From assembly GCA_015662475.1 (NCBI GenBank), contig DQUB01000184.1, positions 1 through 5,568 on the forward strand: DNA of 5,568 nucleotides. The letters are read 5' to 3'. Below, in pieces: positions 4,621 to 5,568 of the stretch. Source of the DNA: Pyrodictium sp. (lineage in GTDB: Archaea; Thermoproteota; Thermoprotei_A; Sulfolobales; Pyrodictiaceae). The translations under genes and the position numbers were made by a program. A model generated the notes under the pieces. The model searched no databases, had not been told where the DNA came from, and saw only the letters and a list, made by a program, of their open reading frames with translations. Every line of letters begins with the position of its first letter. The first letter of the stretch is position 1.

Positions 4621-5568
4621 TTATGTCGATGAATAGTTTATTCTGTTGAAGCCTATTTGGTTTTGTGGTGTGCTTGATAATGCGAGCTTGAGCACAGTGT
4701 CAACCACAATACTGTGTGGAGCATCGGTTTTAATACCTCGTGGATCAAAGTGTGTTCTTGTTGCTCTGTATCCTTTACCTTGCAACACTTCTATAATCTT
4801 TGACAGTTTTGGCATGTTTAAGTGTAGCCAACTGCAAAGCCGGTCTACTCTATAGTATGGCTTTGTTATAGGTGCTTCTGCCATGATTAGCGATAAGAGT
4901 TCGTATGCACGTTTCGAGTTTTGTAGCCAGTTTGTCTTGCCAAGCTCTTCCAACATTAATGTGACTATTTTTTCGCTAGCAAGTGGACCGCTATAGACTG
5001 GTCCTACAACAATCATTGGCGTGTTACAATAAGGGCATCGACGCCTCATATAGTATTTGTGGTAGTCGGTATATTGGCAGATGGGGCAATAGTAGGCATA
5101 GGCTAGCATTTCTAATGCTTTATCAGCCTTCCTTGCCCCTCTCTCAAACTCTATGTATACACGTACATAATGGTCGGCATAGTATGCTAGGAGTGGTTTT
5201 GCAGCATACTCTCTATTTGCGGCTCTCCTCACAATATAGCCTACAAGTACTCTCACTGCTTGTTCCTTTTCCCATGCAGTGCGTGCAGGCACAACGTCAT
5301 ATCTACGTCTCAACGCTTTAGCATGTGTGCCGGAGAGAGGAGCAGTGTCTGTAGCAGTTGCAGCAAGCACTCCACGCCCACCTAGGAGATCTAATGCAGC
5401 TTCTAGGAAGGGTGCTGGGCTGCCAAAGGGATCTAGATCGACTATATGCGGTTTAACACGTTCTTCAGCCAGCTGCTCCATATAGCGGTTAGCATCTGCT
5501 CGTTGGACAAAGACTTTGTTCTCGGCATTGTTAAGTTTTATATTTTCTTTGATTAAAGCTATAGCATC
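4621..5568 (-). CDS. trm1: tRNA (guanine(26)-N2)-dimethyltransferase Trm1, C-terminal 315 residues (5' end beyond window)
   Basis: Trm1 uses S-adenosylmethionine to methylate G26 of tRNA to m2G/m2,2G, which helps tRNA fold. The stop TAA is at 4623-4621 and the frame stays open to base 5568. The first Met (codon at 5481-5479) is internal: the 29 residues before it end in VQRADANRY, continuous with the conserved Trm1 core. Numbering from the visible end: DLDPFGSP (44-51) is the catalytic motif; TATDTAPLSG (71-80) is a conserved methyltransferase loop. CPIC (161-164) and CPYC (178-181) form a zinc-ribbon-like Cys4. GPVYSGPL (189-196) and RTHFDPRGIKTDAP (271-284) are hallmark sequences of the C-terminal domain. 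Archaeal Trm1 is roughly 380-400 residues, so about 65-90 N-terminal residues (the start of the SAM-binding fold) are missing. No internal frameshift is seen. It converges on the TFE-beta gene. Confidence 0.93.
   Translation of the reverse strand, partial: DAIALIKENIKLNNAENKVFVQRADANRYMEQLAEERVKPHIVDLDPFGSPAPFLEAALDLLGGRGVLAATATDTAPLSGTHAKALRRRYDVVPARTAWEKEQAVRVLVGYIVRRAANREYAAKPLLAYYADHYVRVYIEFERGARKADKALEMLAYAYYCPICQYTDYHKYYMRRRCPYCNTPMIVVGPVYSGPLASEKIVTLMLEELGKTNWLQNSKRAYELLSLIMAEAPITKPYYRVDRLCSWLHLNMPKLSKIIEVLQGKGYRATRTHFDPRGIKTDAPHSIVVDTVLKLALSSTPQNQIGFNRINYSST
4654..4668 (+). terminator. Possible TFE-beta terminator, inside the 3' end of trm1
   Basis: T-rich tracts (TATTTGGTTTTGTGG) lie about 45 nt after the TFE-beta stop, on its strand. 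They are weaker than the opposite-strand tract. With only 11 nt between the converging stops, termination signals for this gene must fall inside trm1. Confidence 0.3.

Noticed and set aside
4626..4650. Possible C/D box small RNA near the trm1 stop (CGATGA followed by CTG)
   Set aside because: The C-box match is imperfect, no proper D box or paired C'/D' boxes are present, and the site lies in the trm1 coding end.
4983..5321. 112-residue plus-strand open frame opposite trm1
   Set aside because: The minus-strand Trm1 motifs (zinc-ribbon Cys4, methyltransferase loop) run through the same bases; the plus-strand product has no coherent domain.

Overview
The window looks like a piece of a hyperthermophilic archaeal chromosome, most likely Thermoproteota (Crenarchaeota). 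Four things point there: a TFE-beta-like basal transcription factor with a Cys4 (iron-sulfur) motif, an archaeal-type Trm1 tRNA methyltransferase, heavy use of AGA/AGG and ATA codons, and TTG starts preceded by purine-rich Shine-Dalgarno sequences. I cannot name the genus from sequence reading alone.

Layout. Bases 1 to 4010 (+ strand) hold a compact four-gene transporter operon. It consists of the 3' part of a BMP/PnrA-type substrate-binding protein, a tandem-domain ABC ATPase, and two different integral-membrane permeases. The gaps are 27 nt and 10 nt, and the two permease genes overlap by 4 nt (TTGA). The composition matches the nucleoside-type BMP ABC importers (YufNOPQ / NupABC-like): binding protein outside the cell, two different channel halves in the membrane, and one fused double ATPase in the cytoplasm. 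All three genes whose starts are visible in this operon appear to begin with TTG.

Bases 4011 to 4129 form the only sizeable intergenic gap. It holds a short T-run after the operon, a perfect 8-bp palindrome, AT-rich TATA-like elements, and a strong Shine-Dalgarno just before the next gene. Bases 4130 to 4609 (+) encode a 159-residue winged-helix protein with a C-x2-C-x5-C-x10-C motif, best explained as TFE-beta (RPC39/RPC34-like), the partner of TFE-alpha at archaeal promoters.

Bases 4621 to 5568 (- strand) encode the C-terminal 315 residues of Trm1, the tRNA (guanine-26-N2) methyltransferase; its 5' end lies beyond the right edge. The first Met in this frame (base 5481) is internal, because family-like sequence continues upstream to the window edge. 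TFE-beta and trm1 converge with only 11 nt between stop codons, so each gene's termination signals probably lie in the other's coding end.

I see no mobile element, CRISPR array, tRNA, rRNA or clearly new multi-gene system. The points worth a second look are an apparently enlarged C-terminal lobe in the binding protein, a one-active-site ABC ATPase, the run of TTG starts, and the tight convergent junction.
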